A stretch of DNA of 47,794 bases from Acholeplasmataceae bacterium (GTDB lineage Bacteria; Bacillota_I; Bacilli_A; Acholeplasmatales; Acholeplasmataceae). The stretch covers positions 1 through 47,794 of the forward strand of contig JAFGTQ010000072.1 in the NCBI GenBank assembly GCA_016934015.1. Reading direction: 5' to 3'. Below, one piece after another: positions 11,071 to 20,316 of the stretch; positions within the stretch are counted from its first letter, which is position 1, and the number at the start of each line of letters is the position of its first letter. The position numbers were made by a program, and so were the translations under genes. Under the pieces are notes generated by a model. That model searched no databases, had not been told where the DNA came from, and saw nothing but the letters and a program-made list of their open reading frames with translations.

Positions 11071-12883
11071 AATCGTTCCCATATAAATAAGCTTTTTTAC
11101 GTTCGTTTGCTCTAAGTAATGTCTTTCTTAAACGAATATTTAAAGGTGTAATTTCAATAAGTTCATCGTCATTAATGAACGCTAAACAAGCTTCTAGTGT
11201 CATTAATCTGGGTTTCTTTAAAACAACAGTTGAATCTTTAGATGCTGAACGCATATTCGTTAATTGTTTTTCTTGTGTCACATTCACAACTAAATCCGAA
11301 TCTTTATTAGCTTCACCGACAATCATGCCTTCATAAACTGCAGTTCTTGTATCAACAAACATATACCCACGATCTTCTAAACGACCAATCGCGTAAGCCG
11401 TTGTCATCCCTTGATTTAATGAAACTAAAGCACCTGAACGACGATTACCAACAGTTTCTTGAATCATTGGACGATATTCTAGATACACGTGTGACAAAAT
11501 GCCATATCCTTTAGTTGCAGTTAAAAATTGTGTCATAAATCCAATAAGCCCTCTTGATGGCATTGTATACCGAATTCTTGAATAGTCACCCACTTGGTTC
11601 ATGGATGACAAATCGCCTCTTCTTTCACCAAGCATTTCAATAATAGTCCCAATAAATTCTGTTGGACAGTCAATTTGAACATCTTCATATGGTTCACATT
11701 GAACACCATTTATTGTTTTCACAATAACTCTTGGACGAGACACTTGAAATTCAAATGACTCACGACGCATATTTTCAATTAAAATGCCTAAATGTAATTC
11801 ACCACGCCCAGATACAATCCACGCTTCACTATTATCAATACGATCAACTCTAAGACTTACATCTTTTTGTGTTTCTTTAAACAATCTTTCATCAATTTTA
11901 GTTGCAGTAACAAATTTTCCTTCTTTACCTGCAAATGGACTATTATTGGTTAAAAATGTCATTTGAACCGTTGGTTCATCGATATGTAGGTGTGGTAATG
12001 CAACTTCGAAACCAACTTCACAGACTGTTTCACCAACATGGATGTCAGGAAGACCAGCAACTGATACAATATCACCAGCGTACGCCTCCATAACTTCTGT
12101 TTTTTCGACACCTAAGCTTTGGAAGATTTTTTGAATTCTAAATTGAATGGTTGATCCATCTAATCTAACACAACTCACCGTATCGTTAACACGGAGTGTC
12201 CCTTGATGAATTTTTCCAATTCCCATTCTTCCAACGTAATCATTGTAATCAATAAGTGCGGGTTGAAATACTAAATGGTCATCTTTATTTTGATTGGGTT
12301 GAGGAATTTCTTTGATGATTGTGTCTAGAATAGGTTCCATTTTAATATCTAAATAAAGATGTGGTGTGTAATTTGATAGCCCTTGGATACCTGATGCATA
12401 AAGTACAGGAAAATCGAGTTGATGTTCATCAGCTCCTAAATCAATAAACAAGTCATAAACTTCATTGACTGTCCGTTGAATATCTGCGTATTTACGATCC
12501 ACTTTATTGATCACGACAATTGGTAAAAGTTTAGCCTCTAAAGCTTTTTTTAGTACAAAACGTGTTTGTGGCATCACACCTTCATAGGCATCAACGAGTA
12601 AAAGAACTCCATCCACCATATGCATAATACGTTCAACTTCACCACCAAAATCGGCGTGTCCTGGAGTATCTAAGATGTTAATACGATAATTTTTATAGAT
12701 GATTGCAGTATTTTTAGCAAGGATAGTAATCCCGCGTTCTCTTTCAATATCATTTGAATCCATCACACGATCATCGAGCGCGACGTGATCATCAAAGCGT
12801 TCGCTTTGTTTTAATAATTGATTAACGAGTGTTGTTTTGCCATGATCAACGTGTGCGATGATGGCGATATTACGAATATCCAT
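11069..12883 (-). CDS. typA: Ribosome-associated GTPase TypA/BipA
   Basis: 604 aa. Translational GTPase: G1 [10 protein letters not shown] (about 10-19), G3 [15 protein letters not shown]4 NKVD. It ends with the TypA-specific C-terminal domain ([29 protein letters not shown]). It lacks EF-G domain IV. The family binds 70S ribosomes and aids ribosome assembly at low temperature and under stress. Single-gene unit with its own promoter and terminator. Confidence 0.96.
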   Translation of the reverse strand: MDIRNIAIIAHVDHGKTTLVNQLLKQSERFDDHVALDDRVMDSNDIERERGITILAKNTAIIYKNYRINILDTPGHADFGGEVERIMHMVDGVLLLVDAYEGVMPQTRFVLKKALEAKLLPIVVINKVDRKYADIQRTVNEVYDLFIDLGADEHQLDFPVLYASGIQGLSNYTPHLYLDIKMEPILDTIIKEIPQPNQNKDDHLVFQPALIDYNDYVGRMGIGKIHQGTLRVNDTVSCVRLDGSTIQFRIQKIFQSLGVEKTEVMEAYAGDIVSVAGLPDIHVGETVCEVGFEVALPHLHIDEPTVQMTFLTNNSPFAGKEGKFVTATKIDERLFKETQKDVSLRVDRIDNSEAWIVSGRGELHLGILIENMRRESFEFQVSRPRVIVKTINGVQCEPYEDVQIDCPTEFIGTIIEMLGERRGDLSSMNQVGDYSRIRYTMPSRGLIGFMTQFLTATKGYGILSHVYLEYRPMIQETVGNRRSGALVSLNQGMTTAYAIGRLEDRGYMFVDTRTAVYEGMIVGEANKDSDLVVNVTQEKQLTNMRSASKDSTVVLKKPRLMTLEACLAFINDDELIEITPLNIRLRKTLLRANERKKAYLYGND

Positions 12884-12911
12884 TTGAAACCTCTTTTCAT
12901 AAGCCTTGTTT

Positions 12912-12940
12912 ATTATATATCAAAATGTTGATTTTGACAC
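12912..12940 (-). promoter_or_regulatory. typA promoter with dyad in the spacer
   Basis: Minus strand -35 GTGTCA (12940-12935), 17-bp spacer, -10 TATAAT (12917-12912). The spacer holds most of a 7-bp inverted repeat TCAAAAT/ATTTTGA (12920-12937, 4-nt centre), a plausible operator position. Confidence 0.6.
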
Positions 12941-12982
12941 ATATAATGATTCATTTTTATTGAAAATATATAATTTTCTAAC

Positions 12983-13024
12983 TTAAAAAAAACCACAATT
13001 TTGATTGAATCCAAAATTGTGGTT
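12983..13024 (-). terminator. Terminator of the prfA-prmC-tsaC operon
   Basis: Perfect 13-bp stem AACCACAATTTTG/CAAAATTGTGGTT with an 8-nt loop (12991-13024); minus-strand T-run from 12992 to 12985. Confidence 0.9.
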
Positions 13025-13030
13025 TAACTT

Positions 13031-13588
13031 CTAATTTAAATGGCTTAATACGGCCTCTAACTCTTTAAATGTAATAGTGCCTTCGCGTAAAATTTTAAGT
13101 TTATCTGTTAAGTCAATAACAGTCGATGATACATTTAATGCTTTTTCAAGTTGTTCATAAATCTCTTTAACACTATGGCCAAAAGTTTGTTTGATTTCAT
13201 CAATTCTTGTTAGAGGTTGTTGGCCACTTAAATTAACCGATGTCGCCCGCATTGGACCGTATTGCTTCAGTAGTTGTAGTGCAACTGGGTGGTTAGGAAT
13301 TCGTAGTGCAATGGTGCTTTCACCTGTTTTTGATTTAAATACTTCTGTAGTTCTAAGAACAATTGTAAGTGCACCCGGCCAAAAATGTTCCATAATGACT
13401 TCAGCTTCTTTTGAAATCACCCCAATCTCTTTCGCTTCATCTACAGAGCTTAGTAATATAGGGATTTGTTTCGTTTGTTCTCTTCCCTTAAGTATATAAA
13501 TTTTTTCAAGTGCTTCTTGATCATAAAGCATTGCACATAAACCGTAAACAGTGTCTGTTGGCATAATGATTAATTCGCCTTTTTTCAT
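13031..13588 (-). CDS. tsaC: Threonylcarbamoyl-AMP synthase (Sua5/YrdC/YwlC family)
   Basis: 185 aa, the short form with only the YrdC-like domain: IMPTDTVYGLCAML, the KGREQTKQIPIL ATP/threonine-binding segment, FWPGALTIVL, and RIPNHP. It makes threonylcarbamoyl-adenylate, the first step toward t6A37 in ANN-decoding tRNAs. The Sua5 C-terminal domain is absent. Overlaps prmC by 4 bp; this linkage of prfA, prmC and tsaC is also seen in Bacillus. Confidence 0.92.
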   Translation of the reverse strand: MKKGELIIMPTDTVYGLCAMLYDQEALEKIYILKGREQTKQIPILLSSVDEAKEIGVISKEAEVIMEHFWPGALTIVLRTTEVFKSKTGESTIALRIPNHPVALQLLKQYGPMRATSVNLSGQQPLTRIDEIKQTFGHSVKEIYEQLEKALNVSSTVIDLTDKLKILREGTITFKELEAVLSHLN

Positions 13589-14433
13589 TTCAAAATACCT
13601 CCAAAACCAATAAATGTAAATCGATCTTTCCCTGCTAAATCTTTCATCTGAATAATCTTTGCTTGAGGATAATATTGGTGGATTAATTCATATAGTGGTT
13701 TTGCATGTTGGTATCCATGCTCAAAAGCTATAAGTCCATCATCATTTAAATAATCATGTGCATTCTTTATGATGCGTGCATAAAAATCAAGACCAAATTT
13801 TCCACCATATAAAGCAACCGAAGGTTCTTTTTTTACGATATCCATCACTTCTTCATCCTCTGGGATGTAGGGAGGATTTGAAACGATGATATCGTATTTT
13901 CCTTCAATCTTATCAAATAAATCACTTAAAATAAATTCAGCTTCTATATTGAAATTCTTTTGATTTTCAATCGCAACGTTCAGTGCTTTATCACTAATGT
14001 CTGAGAGTGTTATTTCAATTTCTGGAGCTTCCAATTTAATTGTTAATCCAATACATCCACTACCACAACCTAAATCGAGTACCTTTATCTTTTTATCTGA
14101 GAAATAAGTGTCGTAATATAAAATAACCTGTTCCACGAGATGTTCTGTTTCGAGCCTTGGGATTAAAACATCTTTATTCACTTTAAATTTATATCCAAAA
14201 AAATAGGAAAATCCAAGTAAATGTTGAATCGGAACATGTTGATATAAATATAAATTTAATCGCTCTAAAAATAAGTTTTCAACTGTTTTATCGGTTTCTT
14301 GATTAAGCGCCATATAAAAAGCATGAGGATCACCTTGAAATGTTTCCATTAACAAGAATTTAACAGCTTCAGTTTCTTTATCTAATGATTCAGTAAGTTT
14401 TATCGCTTTTCTAAGTAATGCTTCATATGTCAT
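13585..14433 (-). CDS. prmC: Release-factor glutamine N5-methyltransferase PrmC
   Basis: 282 aa. N-terminal helical domain, then a Rossmann methyltransferase: SAM motif VLDLGCGSGCIGL, DISDKAL, and the NPPYIP glutamine-binding motif; LIPRLETEHLVE is the PrmC linker signature. It methylates the GGQ glutamine of RF1 and RF2. ATG overlaps the TGA of prfA (ATGA). Confidence 0.95.
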   Translation of the reverse strand: MTYEALLRKAIKLTESLDKETEAVKFLLMETFQGDPHAFYMALNQETDKTVENLFLERLNLYLYQHVPIQHLLGFSYFFGYKFKVNKDVLIPRLETEHLVEQVILYYDTYFSDKKIKVLDLGCGSGCIGLTIKLEAPEIEITLSDISDKALNVAIENQKNFNIEAEFILSDLFDKIEGKYDIIVSNPPYIPEDEEVMDIVKKEPSVALYGGKFGLDFYARIIKNAHDYLNDDGLIAFEHGYQHAKPLYELIHQYYPQAKIIQMKDLAGKDRFTFIGFGGILK

Positions 14434-15494
14434 ACTTGCTCTCCGATGAGTTGTCTTTTTTGAAACTCATTTAACAAGGGTTCTAAGATTAAATCTAACT
14501 TACCTTCAATGATTGCATCTAATCTTTGTAAAGTTAAACCAATACGATGATCAGATACACGATTTTGTGGGTAATTATAGGTTCTAATTTTTTCACTTCT
14601 TTCGCCACGGCCGACTAATGATCTTCTTTCAGCATCTTCTTTTTCCATTTGAGCTTCAATCATTTGATCATAGATACGCGTCTTTAATAATCTAAAGGCT
14701 TTATCGCGGTTTTCGTGTTGACTTTTCCCCTCTTGACAAGCAACTGCAATCCCAGTGGGAATATGTGTTAATCTAACAGCTGATTTAGTTGTGTTCACGG
14801 ATTGTCCACCTGGGCCTGATGAATTATAGGTATCAAAACGAATGTCTTCCCATTTCACATCAAGTTCTACTTCTTCAGCTTCTGGCATGACAAGAACAGT
14901 GGCTGTCGATGTATGTACACGTCCCATGGATTCAGTTTCTGGAACGCGTTGGACACGGTGAACACCAGATTCATATTTTAAAAATGAGTAAACTAATTTT
15001 CCGGATACCATAAATTCAATCGATGTAAAGCCACCCATACTACCTTCCATCGCATTTAGAATTTCGATTTTCCAATTTTTAGTTTCAGCATATTTTGAAT
15101 ACATTCTAAAAAGATCACCTGCAAAGATGTTTGCTTCATCTCCACCAGCGGCACCTTTAATTTCCATAATGACGTTTTTTTCATCATTTGGATCTTTTGG
15201 CAATAAAAGAATTTTTAGTCTTTCTTCAGTATCAATAAGAATTTGTTCAATTTCATCTCGTTCAAATTTTGCGAGTTCAACTAAATCATCCTCTTTATTA
15301 TCTTCAATTAAAGCTTCTAAATCTTTTAATTCTTTTTCTTTTTCAAGATAAAAATGATAAACCTCCACGATTTCTTGTATGGAGCTTGATTCCTTTAATA
15401 AGGTTGTCATTTCTTTAACTTCAAGTTTGCCACTTGATAATTTGTCTTGAATATCTTTGTATTGTTTTTCGATCAATTTTAAACGATCAAACAT
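14430..15494 (-). CDS. prfA: Peptide chain release factor 1
   Basis: 354 aa. Contains the stop-codon recognition tripeptide PET in RVPETESMGRVHT (RF1 type; RF2 would have SPF) and the catalytic GGQ in SSGPGGQSVNTTKSA. Recognises UAA and UAG. The gene ends in TGA, so TGA must still be read as stop, which implies an RF2 elsewhere. First gene of prfA-prmC-tsaC. Confidence 0.97.
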   Translation of the reverse strand: MFDRLKLIEKQYKDIQDKLSSGKLEVKEMTTLLKESSSIQEIVEVYHFYLEKEKELKDLEALIEDNKEDDLVELAKFERDEIEQILIDTEERLKILLLPKDPNDEKNVIMEIKGAAGGDEANIFAGDLFRMYSKYAETKNWKIEILNAMEGSMGGFTSIEFMVSGKLVYSFLKYESGVHRVQRVPETESMGRVHTSTATVLVMPEAEEVELDVKWEDIRFDTYNSSGPGGQSVNTTKSAVRLTHIPTGIAVACQEGKSQHENRDKAFRLLKTRIYDQMIEAQMEKEDAERRSLVGRGERSEKIRTYNYPQNRVSDHRIGLTLQRLDAIIEGKLDLILEPLLNEFQKRQLIGEQV

Positions 15495-15509
15495 AATATC
15501 ACCCGTTAA

Positions 15510-15518
15510 ATAATACCA
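15510..15518 (-). promoter_or_regulatory. prfA promoter, extended -10
   Basis: TGGTATTAT on the minus strand, about 16 bp before the prfA ATG, with no clear -35. The predicted leader is very short (roughly 10 nt). Confidence 0.5.
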
Positions 15519-15550
15519 TATTTTATGACAATTTACTACGTAAACAAATA

Positions 15551-15590
15551 GTTAAAATTATTGTATATTTTAACAAATATGTTAAAATAT
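15551..15590. repeat. Three GTTAAAAT octamers in alternating orientation
   Basis: GTTAAAAT at 15551-15558, its complement ATTTTAAC at 15567-15574, and GTTAAAAT at 15581-15588. The last two extend to a 10-bp perfect inverted repeat with a 6-bp centre. The array sits between divergent prfA and dps, about 50 bp upstream of the dps -10, and looks like a repressor or activator site. Confidence 0.55.
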
Positions 15591-15639
15591 GGCTTGTTTA
15601 GTATAAAGAAGCATATAAATAGCAATGAAATACCCCCTA

Positions 15640-15648
15640 TGTTATAAT
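15640..15648 (+). promoter_or_regulatory. dps promoter, extended -10
   Basis: TGTTATAAT with no consensus -35; start near 15655 and a leader of about 27 nt carrying GGAAAGG. The missing -35 would fit activator-dependent or stress control. Confidence 0.6.
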
Positions 15649-15681
15649 AAAAGCAGAAATAAGAAAGGAAAGGTATTAAAT

Positions 15682-16116
15682 ATGGAAAAACTTTATCAAG
15701 CTTTAAACAAGCAAGTCGCAAACTTAAGCGTATTCTTTACGAAGTTGCATCATTTTCACTGGTATGTTACCGGTCCTAACTTCTATGCATTACACGGAAA
15801 ATTTGAAGAGTTCTACGATGAAATGAATGAATTATATGATGGATTCGCAGAAAGATTATTAATGATAGGTGGCAAACCAATATCAAATCTTAAGGGTTAT
15901 TTAGAAATCGCATCAATTAAAGAAGCAAGTGGTTTAGAAAAACCTGAAGAAATGGTTAAACACATTCTTGATGACTTTAAATTATTAACCATTGAGTTAA
16001 AAGAAACTTTAAAAATTTCTCAAGATCAAAATGATGAAGTTACTGCTGATTTAATTATTGGCACACTTGCAAGTTTTGAAAAGCACATTTGGATGTTAAC
16101 TTATACACTCAAATAA
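15682..16116 (+). CDS. dps: Dps-family ferritin-like DNA-protection protein
   Basis: 144 aa four-helix ferritin-like protein. The ferroxidase-site signature is present: FFTKLHHFHWYVTGPNFYAL, then HGKFEEFYDEMNEL about 15 residues on, matching the Dps pattern of H, H, D and E ligands at the dimer interface. Dps dodecamers store iron and quench peroxide, and some bind DNA; there is no long Lys-rich tail, so DNA binding is uncertain. The ATG at 15682 follows GGAAAGG. An upstream in-frame start at 15625 has no ribosome-binding site and overlaps the -10. Divergent from prfA. Confidence 0.88.
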   Translation: MEKLYQALNKQVANLSVFFTKLHHFHWYVTGPNFYALHGKFEEFYDEMNELYDGFAERLLMIGGKPISNLKGYLEIASIKEASGLEKPEEMVKHILDDFKLLTIELKETLKISQDQNDEVTADLIIGTLASFEKHIWMLTYTLK

Positions 16117-16127
16117 TAAAAAGAAAT

Positions 16128-16158
16128 GCACCAAGCAAATTTGCTTGGTGCTATTTTT
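16128..16158. terminator. Bidirectional terminator between dps and dnaB
   Basis: Perfect 12-bp inverted repeat GCACCAAGCAAA/TTTGCTTGGTGC (16128-16151) with T-rich sequence on the plus side and A-rich sequence before it. Confidence 0.85.
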
Positions 16159-17514
16159 TTAATCTTTAAATGATTCTTCTTCACGTTCTGTTTGAACGGT
16201 AAATCGTGAAAATTCTGTATCAAATCTAAACTTAAGGGTAATACCCGCGGCACCTTGCCGATTTTTTGCAATCGAAAGTTCAACCTCACCTGTTTTACTT
16301 TCGGCATTTCTTTCATAATAATCATTACGATACAAAAACATAACAATATCTGCATCTTGCTCAATACTTCCAGACTCTCTTAAATCCGATAAAATTGGAC
16401 GCTTATCTTCACGTTTTTCAACGTCACGAGATAACTGAGACAACGCCAAGATAGGTACTTTAAGTTCTCTAGCCATCTGCTTTAGTCCTCTAGAGATTTT
16501 GGCAACTTCTTCTTGACGATTGCCTGATCGACTATCATCAGCTTTGATTAATTGGAGATAGTCTATCACAACAAAATCTAATCTTCCTTGTTGCGCAATT
16601 TTGCGGCACTTTGCGCGAATATCAGAAACTGTTACCGATGATGAATCATCAAAAACAATTGGTAATCGTGATAAAGATTGCATACCGCCTTCTAAAAATT
16701 GCCATTCACGAGATGTGAGTTTACCCGTTTTAATTTTTGTGTTTTCAATGTTAGCTTCTGCTGAAAGCATTCTGGAAACCAACTGTTCATTGCTCATTTC
16801 CAAACTGAATATCGCAACTCCAGCTTTTCCATCTTTATTTCTTTTCGCCACATTTAACGCTAAATTCATTGCAAAAGCACTCTTACCCATTGATGGACGA
16901 GCAGCTAAAATGATTAATTCTTCGGGTTGAAGACCATTTGTAAAATGATCTAGATTTGAAAACCCAGTTCTTAAACCGGTTACATCACCTTTTTTATCAC
17001 GGTTACGTTCGGTTTTTTCTTTAACTTCTGTAATTACTTCTGAAAGTTCTAAAAATACGGTTGTTTTTCTTTTTTGTGAAAGTGCAAAAATACTTTCTTC
17101 AGCTCTTGTCAAATATTCTCCAGCAGAATTTGCACCTTGATAGCCTTCCTCAAGAATTTCTCCAGCAAGTCTGATCACCTGACGTTTTAAAGAACCATCC
17201 TTCACTAAATCAATATAAGTCTCTAAATGTGCTGTCGAAGGAACAGATTCTGAAAGTTCAAGCAAATAAGTCATGCCACCAGCTTTGCCCAATGTTTGTT
17301 CTGCCTCAAGACGAGCGGCTATGGTGGCATAATCAATCTTAGAATTTTCTTGGTAAAGATCTTTCATTGCTTTATAGATGAGGCTATGGCTTAAAGCATA
17401 GAAATCATCTGGATTTAATTGGTCAATCACTTCGACAACTTTTTTGGGTTCCAAAAACACTGTCCCCAAAACAGATTGTTCTGCTTCGTGATGATGCGGT
17501 AAACTTTTAGCCAT
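16159..17514 (-). CDS. dnaB: Replicative DNA helicase DnaB
   Basis: 451 aa. N-terminal collar domain (HHHEAEQSVLG), then RecA-like ATPase: Walker A AARPSMGKS (204-212), Walker B VVIDYLQLI, and arginine finger region near the C terminus. Hexameric 5'-3' helicase at the fork (called dnaC in Bacillus). No intein. Lies 9 bp after gdpP-rplI, the same order as Bacillus gdpP-rplI-dnaC. Confidence 0.97.
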   Translation of the reverse strand: MAKSLPHHHEAEQSVLGTVFLEPKKVVEVIDQLNPDDFYALSHSLIYKAMKDLYQENSKIDYATIAARLEAEQTLGKAGGMTYLLELSESVPSTAHLETYIDLVKDGSLKRQVIRLAGEILEEGYQGANSAGEYLTRAEESIFALSQKRKTTVFLELSEVITEVKEKTERNRDKKGDVTGLRTGFSNLDHFTNGLQPEELIILAARPSMGKSAFAMNLALNVAKRNKDGKAGVAIFSLEMSNEQLVSRMLSAEANIENTKIKTGKLTSREWQFLEGGMQSLSRLPIVFDDSSSVTVSDIRAKCRKIAQQGRLDFVVIDYLQLIKADDSRSGNRQEEVAKISRGLKQMARELKVPILALSQLSRDVEKREDKRPILSDLRESGSIEQDADIVMFLYRNDYYERNAESKTGEVELSIAKNRQGAAGITLKFRFDTEFSRFTVQTEREEESFKD

Positions 17515-17523
17515 TGATTTTGC

Positions 17524-19959
17524 CTACTTTTCTATAATATGTACTTCAAATTGTGCTTTTATATCTTTATGGAGTTGAACGGTTGCAGTGTAAATGCCAA
17601 CAGAGTTGATATCACTTGATAATTCAACTTTTTTCTTATCGATTAAAATATGGTGATCCTGTTCAAATTGTTCAACAATCTGCTTAGTCGTCACGTGACC
17701 AAATAATTTCCCGTCTTGTCCAATCTGAATTCCAAGCGTTATTTTCTTTCCATCAATTTCTGCTTTTAGTTTGCGCATTAATTCTAAATGACGTTCTATT
17801 TCTTGTTTTTCTTCTTCTTTTTGTTGTTTTAAAGCTTCTAAGTTTTCATCAGATGCCATCATTGCCTTTTTTTGTGTCACAAGATATTGACCAAAACCAG
17901 CAGCAACATCCAAAATATCATCTTTTTTCCCACGGCCTTTAACATCTTCTAATAAAATGATTTTCATGATTTCCCCTTCTCCTCCATATTCTAAATCAAT
18001 AATTTTTTTCAATTCATCTTGGACTTCATGAATTGATTTTTGTTTAATTTGTGCGGCAGCACTATTTAAATGACCACCGCCACCGATGGTTTCCATAATG
18101 ACTTGGACATTGATTTTCTGATATGATCTTGCAGAAACCGATACCGTTTCAGCATCAGTTCTGGCAATCACAAAAGACGCATCAATACCACTAATCATAA
18201 GTGCAGCATCAGCAACCTGAGCAAGTAAAACTCGATCTTCATAAACCTCAGACGTTACAACAAATGCGAAACGATCTAAATAAATATCCACTTGACTTAA
18301 GAGTTGATTAATCTCCATCGTGCGCATGAGATCTCTTCTTAGCCATAGTTTAACTTCTGTGATATCTGCTCCTAAATCTCTCAATTGAGATGCAACATCA
18401 AATGTTCGAGCACTTGTTCGATAACTAAAATTGTTGGTGTCAACAATCAATCCTGCATACATCACACTGGCTTCAAGTGGTGTAATTTTAAATTCTTCTA
18501 GTGCTGTATAAAAAGACATAATGTCCGTTAATAATTCAATAGTTGAAGATGCATAGGGTTCGTTAATTGAGAACATTGCATTAAACGTTTCTTCACCAAT
18601 ACGATGATGATCAATCACAATGACTTTATTAGCTTTTTCTAGTAGTTGAGGACTCATCACAATTTTGGGTGATTGTGAATCAATAACGACAAGCATACAT
18701 TCAGGCATAATTTGTCGATATGCGATATCCGAAGTAATAATACTTTCTTTTATTTGTGGATCTTTTTCAATCACAATGTCATATACTTTTTTAGTCGTTG
18801 GATCTAATTTGTCCTCATCCATTACCATGAATACAGGTTTTTTAGATGCTTTTCCAAGATGATAAACTGCAAGAAGTGATGCGAAAACATCTAAATCGGC
18901 ATGCATATGTCCCATAACGAATATGGAAGATGAGCGATCGAACAAATCAGCAATCGTTTGGGCATTAATTCGTACACCTACTTTAGAACTTTTGGCAGAC
19001 GCATCATTCTTCGCACCAAAATATTGGATTTTTTGATCTTGAACGTTAACTACGACCTGGTCTCCACCTCTTTTTTCAGCGAGTTCAACTGCATTTTGTG
19101 CATAAATACCTAAGTCTTCATAATCAATGTCCCAAGAAGCTACACCCATTGAAATACTGACTCTCGTTTTGTTTTGAGTTGAGATAAGTCGAATTTTATC
19201 TAAAATATCAAACTTATCTTGAATCATTCTCACGAGTTGTTCACGATATAAAACAACTAATAATCTTTCATCCGAATAAGGTTTTAAAAATCCATCATAA
19301 CGATTTGCCCAATCAGCAATCGCAGCTAAATATTCACCTTTGAGTGAAGATTGTTCTGAAACATCAAATTGCGATAAGGATTCATCAAAATTATCAAGAT
19401 AAATTATCCCTAAAGCTGGAATACGATTGTGATATTGTAGTTTAATTTTTTCTCTTTCGGTAATATTGAAAAGGTAAAAGAATTTGTATTCTGGTCGATA
19501 CAAAACGTCATATGTCTCTTGTTTAACCAAAATAGTGAAGCTTAGCATATTATCCATGATGTTCTTATGGAGTTCTACATGCACATCTTCTAAATCTTTC
19601 CCTGTAATTTTTGGATCAAAAATTGATTTAGCATGTGGATTTGCCCATTTAATTTCGTATTCATCATCCATTGCGATTATCCCAATAGGTAATTCATTGA
19701 AAACTTCATCGCCCACTTGATTCACATGGTATGACAATTTCGTCCACATAGAAAGTCGGTTTTGTAATGTTTTGACCTTTTGACGTTCTTGTAAGTGGAA
19801 AGTAATATAGATCGTCACAAAAACAAGCACAAAACTACTCATTAAAAATACAAATTTGAGTAATTGATCTAGTGTATCAAATTGAAAATATGGGATGTAT
19901 AAATAAATACCTGATGCAAAAATTAAAATGGCCATCACAAAAAAAATCCATCGTTTCAT
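17524..19959 (-). CDS. gdpP-rplI: Fusion: GdpP-type c-di-AMP phosphodiesterase + ribosomal protein L9
   Basis: 811 aa. Residues 1-55 hold two membrane helices; about 85-115 a degenerate PAS (PIGIIAMDDEYEIKWAN); about 175-300 a degenerate GGDEF without an intact GGDEF motif; about 345-520 a DHH domain (HADLD, VIDSQSP, VIDHHR); and about 570-650 DHHA1 (GGGGHLNSAAAQ). From residue 665 a complete L9 begins MKIILLEDVKGRGKK and runs 147 aa. The DHH-DHHA1 part should hydrolyse c-di-AMP. Start: ATG at 19959 with AGGTGG 5 nt ahead, preferred over the GTG at 19968. GGAGG and AAGGGG lie just before the internal L9 ATG (17967), so free L9 may also be made. Neighbours match Bacillus, where the two are separate adjacent genes. 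Confidence 0.92.
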   Translation of the reverse strand: MKRWIFFVMAILIFASGIYLYIPYFQFDTLDQLLKFVFLMSSFVLVFVTIYITFHLQERQKVKTLQNRLSMWTKLSYHVNQVGDEVFNELPIGIIAMDDEYEIKWANPHAKSIFDPKITGKDLEDVHVELHKNIMDNMLSFTILVKQETYDVLYRPEYKFFYLFNITEREKIKLQYHNRIPALGIIYLDNFDESLSQFDVSEQSSLKGEYLAAIADWANRYDGFLKPYSDERLLVVLYREQLVRMIQDKFDILDKIRLISTQNKTRVSISMGVASWDIDYEDLGIYAQNAVELAEKRGGDQVVVNVQDQKIQYFGAKNDASAKSSKVGVRINAQTIADLFDRSSSIFVMGHMHADLDVFASLLAVYHLGKASKKPVFMVMDEDKLDPTTKKVYDIVIEKDPQIKESIITSDIAYRQIMPECMLVVIDSQSPKIVMSPQLLEKANKVIVIDHHRIGEETFNAMFSINEPYASSTIELLTDIMSFYTALEEFKITPLEASVMYAGLIVDTNNFSYRTSARTFDVASQLRDLGADITEVKLWLRRDLMRTMEINQLLSQVDIYLDRFAFVVTSEVYEDRVLLAQVADAALMISGIDASFVIARTDAETVSVSARSYQKINVQVIMETIGGGGHLNSAAAQIKQKSIHEVQDELKKIIDLEYGGEGEIMKIILLEDVKGRGKKDDILDVAAGFGQYLVTQKKAMMASDENLEALKQQKEEEKQEIERHLELMRKLKAEIDGKKITLGIQIGQDGKLFGHVTTKQIVEQFEQDHHILIDKKKVELSSDINSVGIYTATVQLHKDIKAQFEVHIIEK
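17968..17985 (-). promoter_or_regulatory. Internal ribosome-binding site for L9 inside gdpP-rplI
   Basis: Minus strand GGAGGAGAAGGGG (17985-17973), with AAGGGG ending 5 nt before the in-frame ATG at 17967 that begins the L9 homology. It reads through in the fusion as GGEGE. Confidence 0.6.
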
Positions 19960-19981
19960 AGGAACCACCTACTTTAAAGAT

Positions 19982-20010
19982 ATTATACCAATAATAAAAG
20001 CCCATTTCAA
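19982..20010 (-). promoter_or_regulatory. Promoter of gdpP-rplI / dnaB
   Basis: -35 TTGAAA (20010-20005), 17-bp spacer, extended -10 TGGTATAAT (TATAAT 19987-19982). A strong match. Confidence 0.8.
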
Positions 20011-20032
20011 TTTAATTCGATATACATAGAAA

Positions 20033-20057
20033 TAAAAACTGCATGCAAGCATGCAGT
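20033..20057 (-). terminator. Terminator of the rpsF-ssb-rpsR operon
   Basis: Inverted repeat ACTGCATGC/GCATGCAGT (20038-20057) with a tight centre, followed on the minus strand by TTTTATTT. It separates rpsR from gdpP. Confidence 0.7.
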
Positions 20058-20066
20058 TGTTTTTAT

Positions 20067-20303
20067 TTAGTCTTTAACGAATGGTAATAATGCCATATGT
20101 CGTGCTCTTTTAATTGCTGTCGCAAGTGGACGTTGCCATTTTGCAGATGTTCCTGTTACACGTCTTGGTAAAATCTTACCACGATCTGTAACAAATCTTT
20201 TTAATAGTTCGACATCTTTAAAATCAATGTGTTCCACTTTATTTTGAGTAAAGTAACATACTTTACGACGCTTTTTAAAGCCACCACGTCTTTGTTGTTG
20301 CAT
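20067..20303 (-). CDS. rpsR: 30S ribosomal protein S18
   Basis: 78 aa. Basic N terminus [14 protein letters not shown], then the S18 core ([43 protein letters not shown]). Binds S6 and 16S rRNA on the platform. The ATG at 20303 has AAAGGAGG 8 nt ahead; the longer reading frame upstream runs into ssb and is not the start. Third gene of rpsF-ssb-rpsR. Confidence 0.96.
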   Translation of the reverse strand: MQQQRRGGFKKRRKVCYFTQNKVEHIDFKDVELLKRFVTDRGKILPRRVTGTSAKWQRPLATAIKRARHMALLPFVKD

Positions 20304-20316
20304 GATGTTTCCTCCT

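Noticed and set aside
15551-15590. The GTTAAAAT array as a CRISPR or terminator
   Set aside because: The units are 8-10 bp, alternate in orientation, and have no spacers of CRISPR size; there is no GC-rich stem or T-run, and it lies between divergent promoters.
15536-15721. 61-codon minus-strand frame before prfA
   Set aside because: It covers the divergent promoters and the first codons of dps on the other strand, has no ribosome-binding site and no recognisable protein features.
17524-17967. L9 as an entirely separate gene, with the fusion an artefact of frame calling
   Set aside because: There is no stop codon between the DHHA1 domain and L9; the frame is continuous. A sequencing error cannot be excluded but nothing shows one. 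Internal initiation is listed instead.
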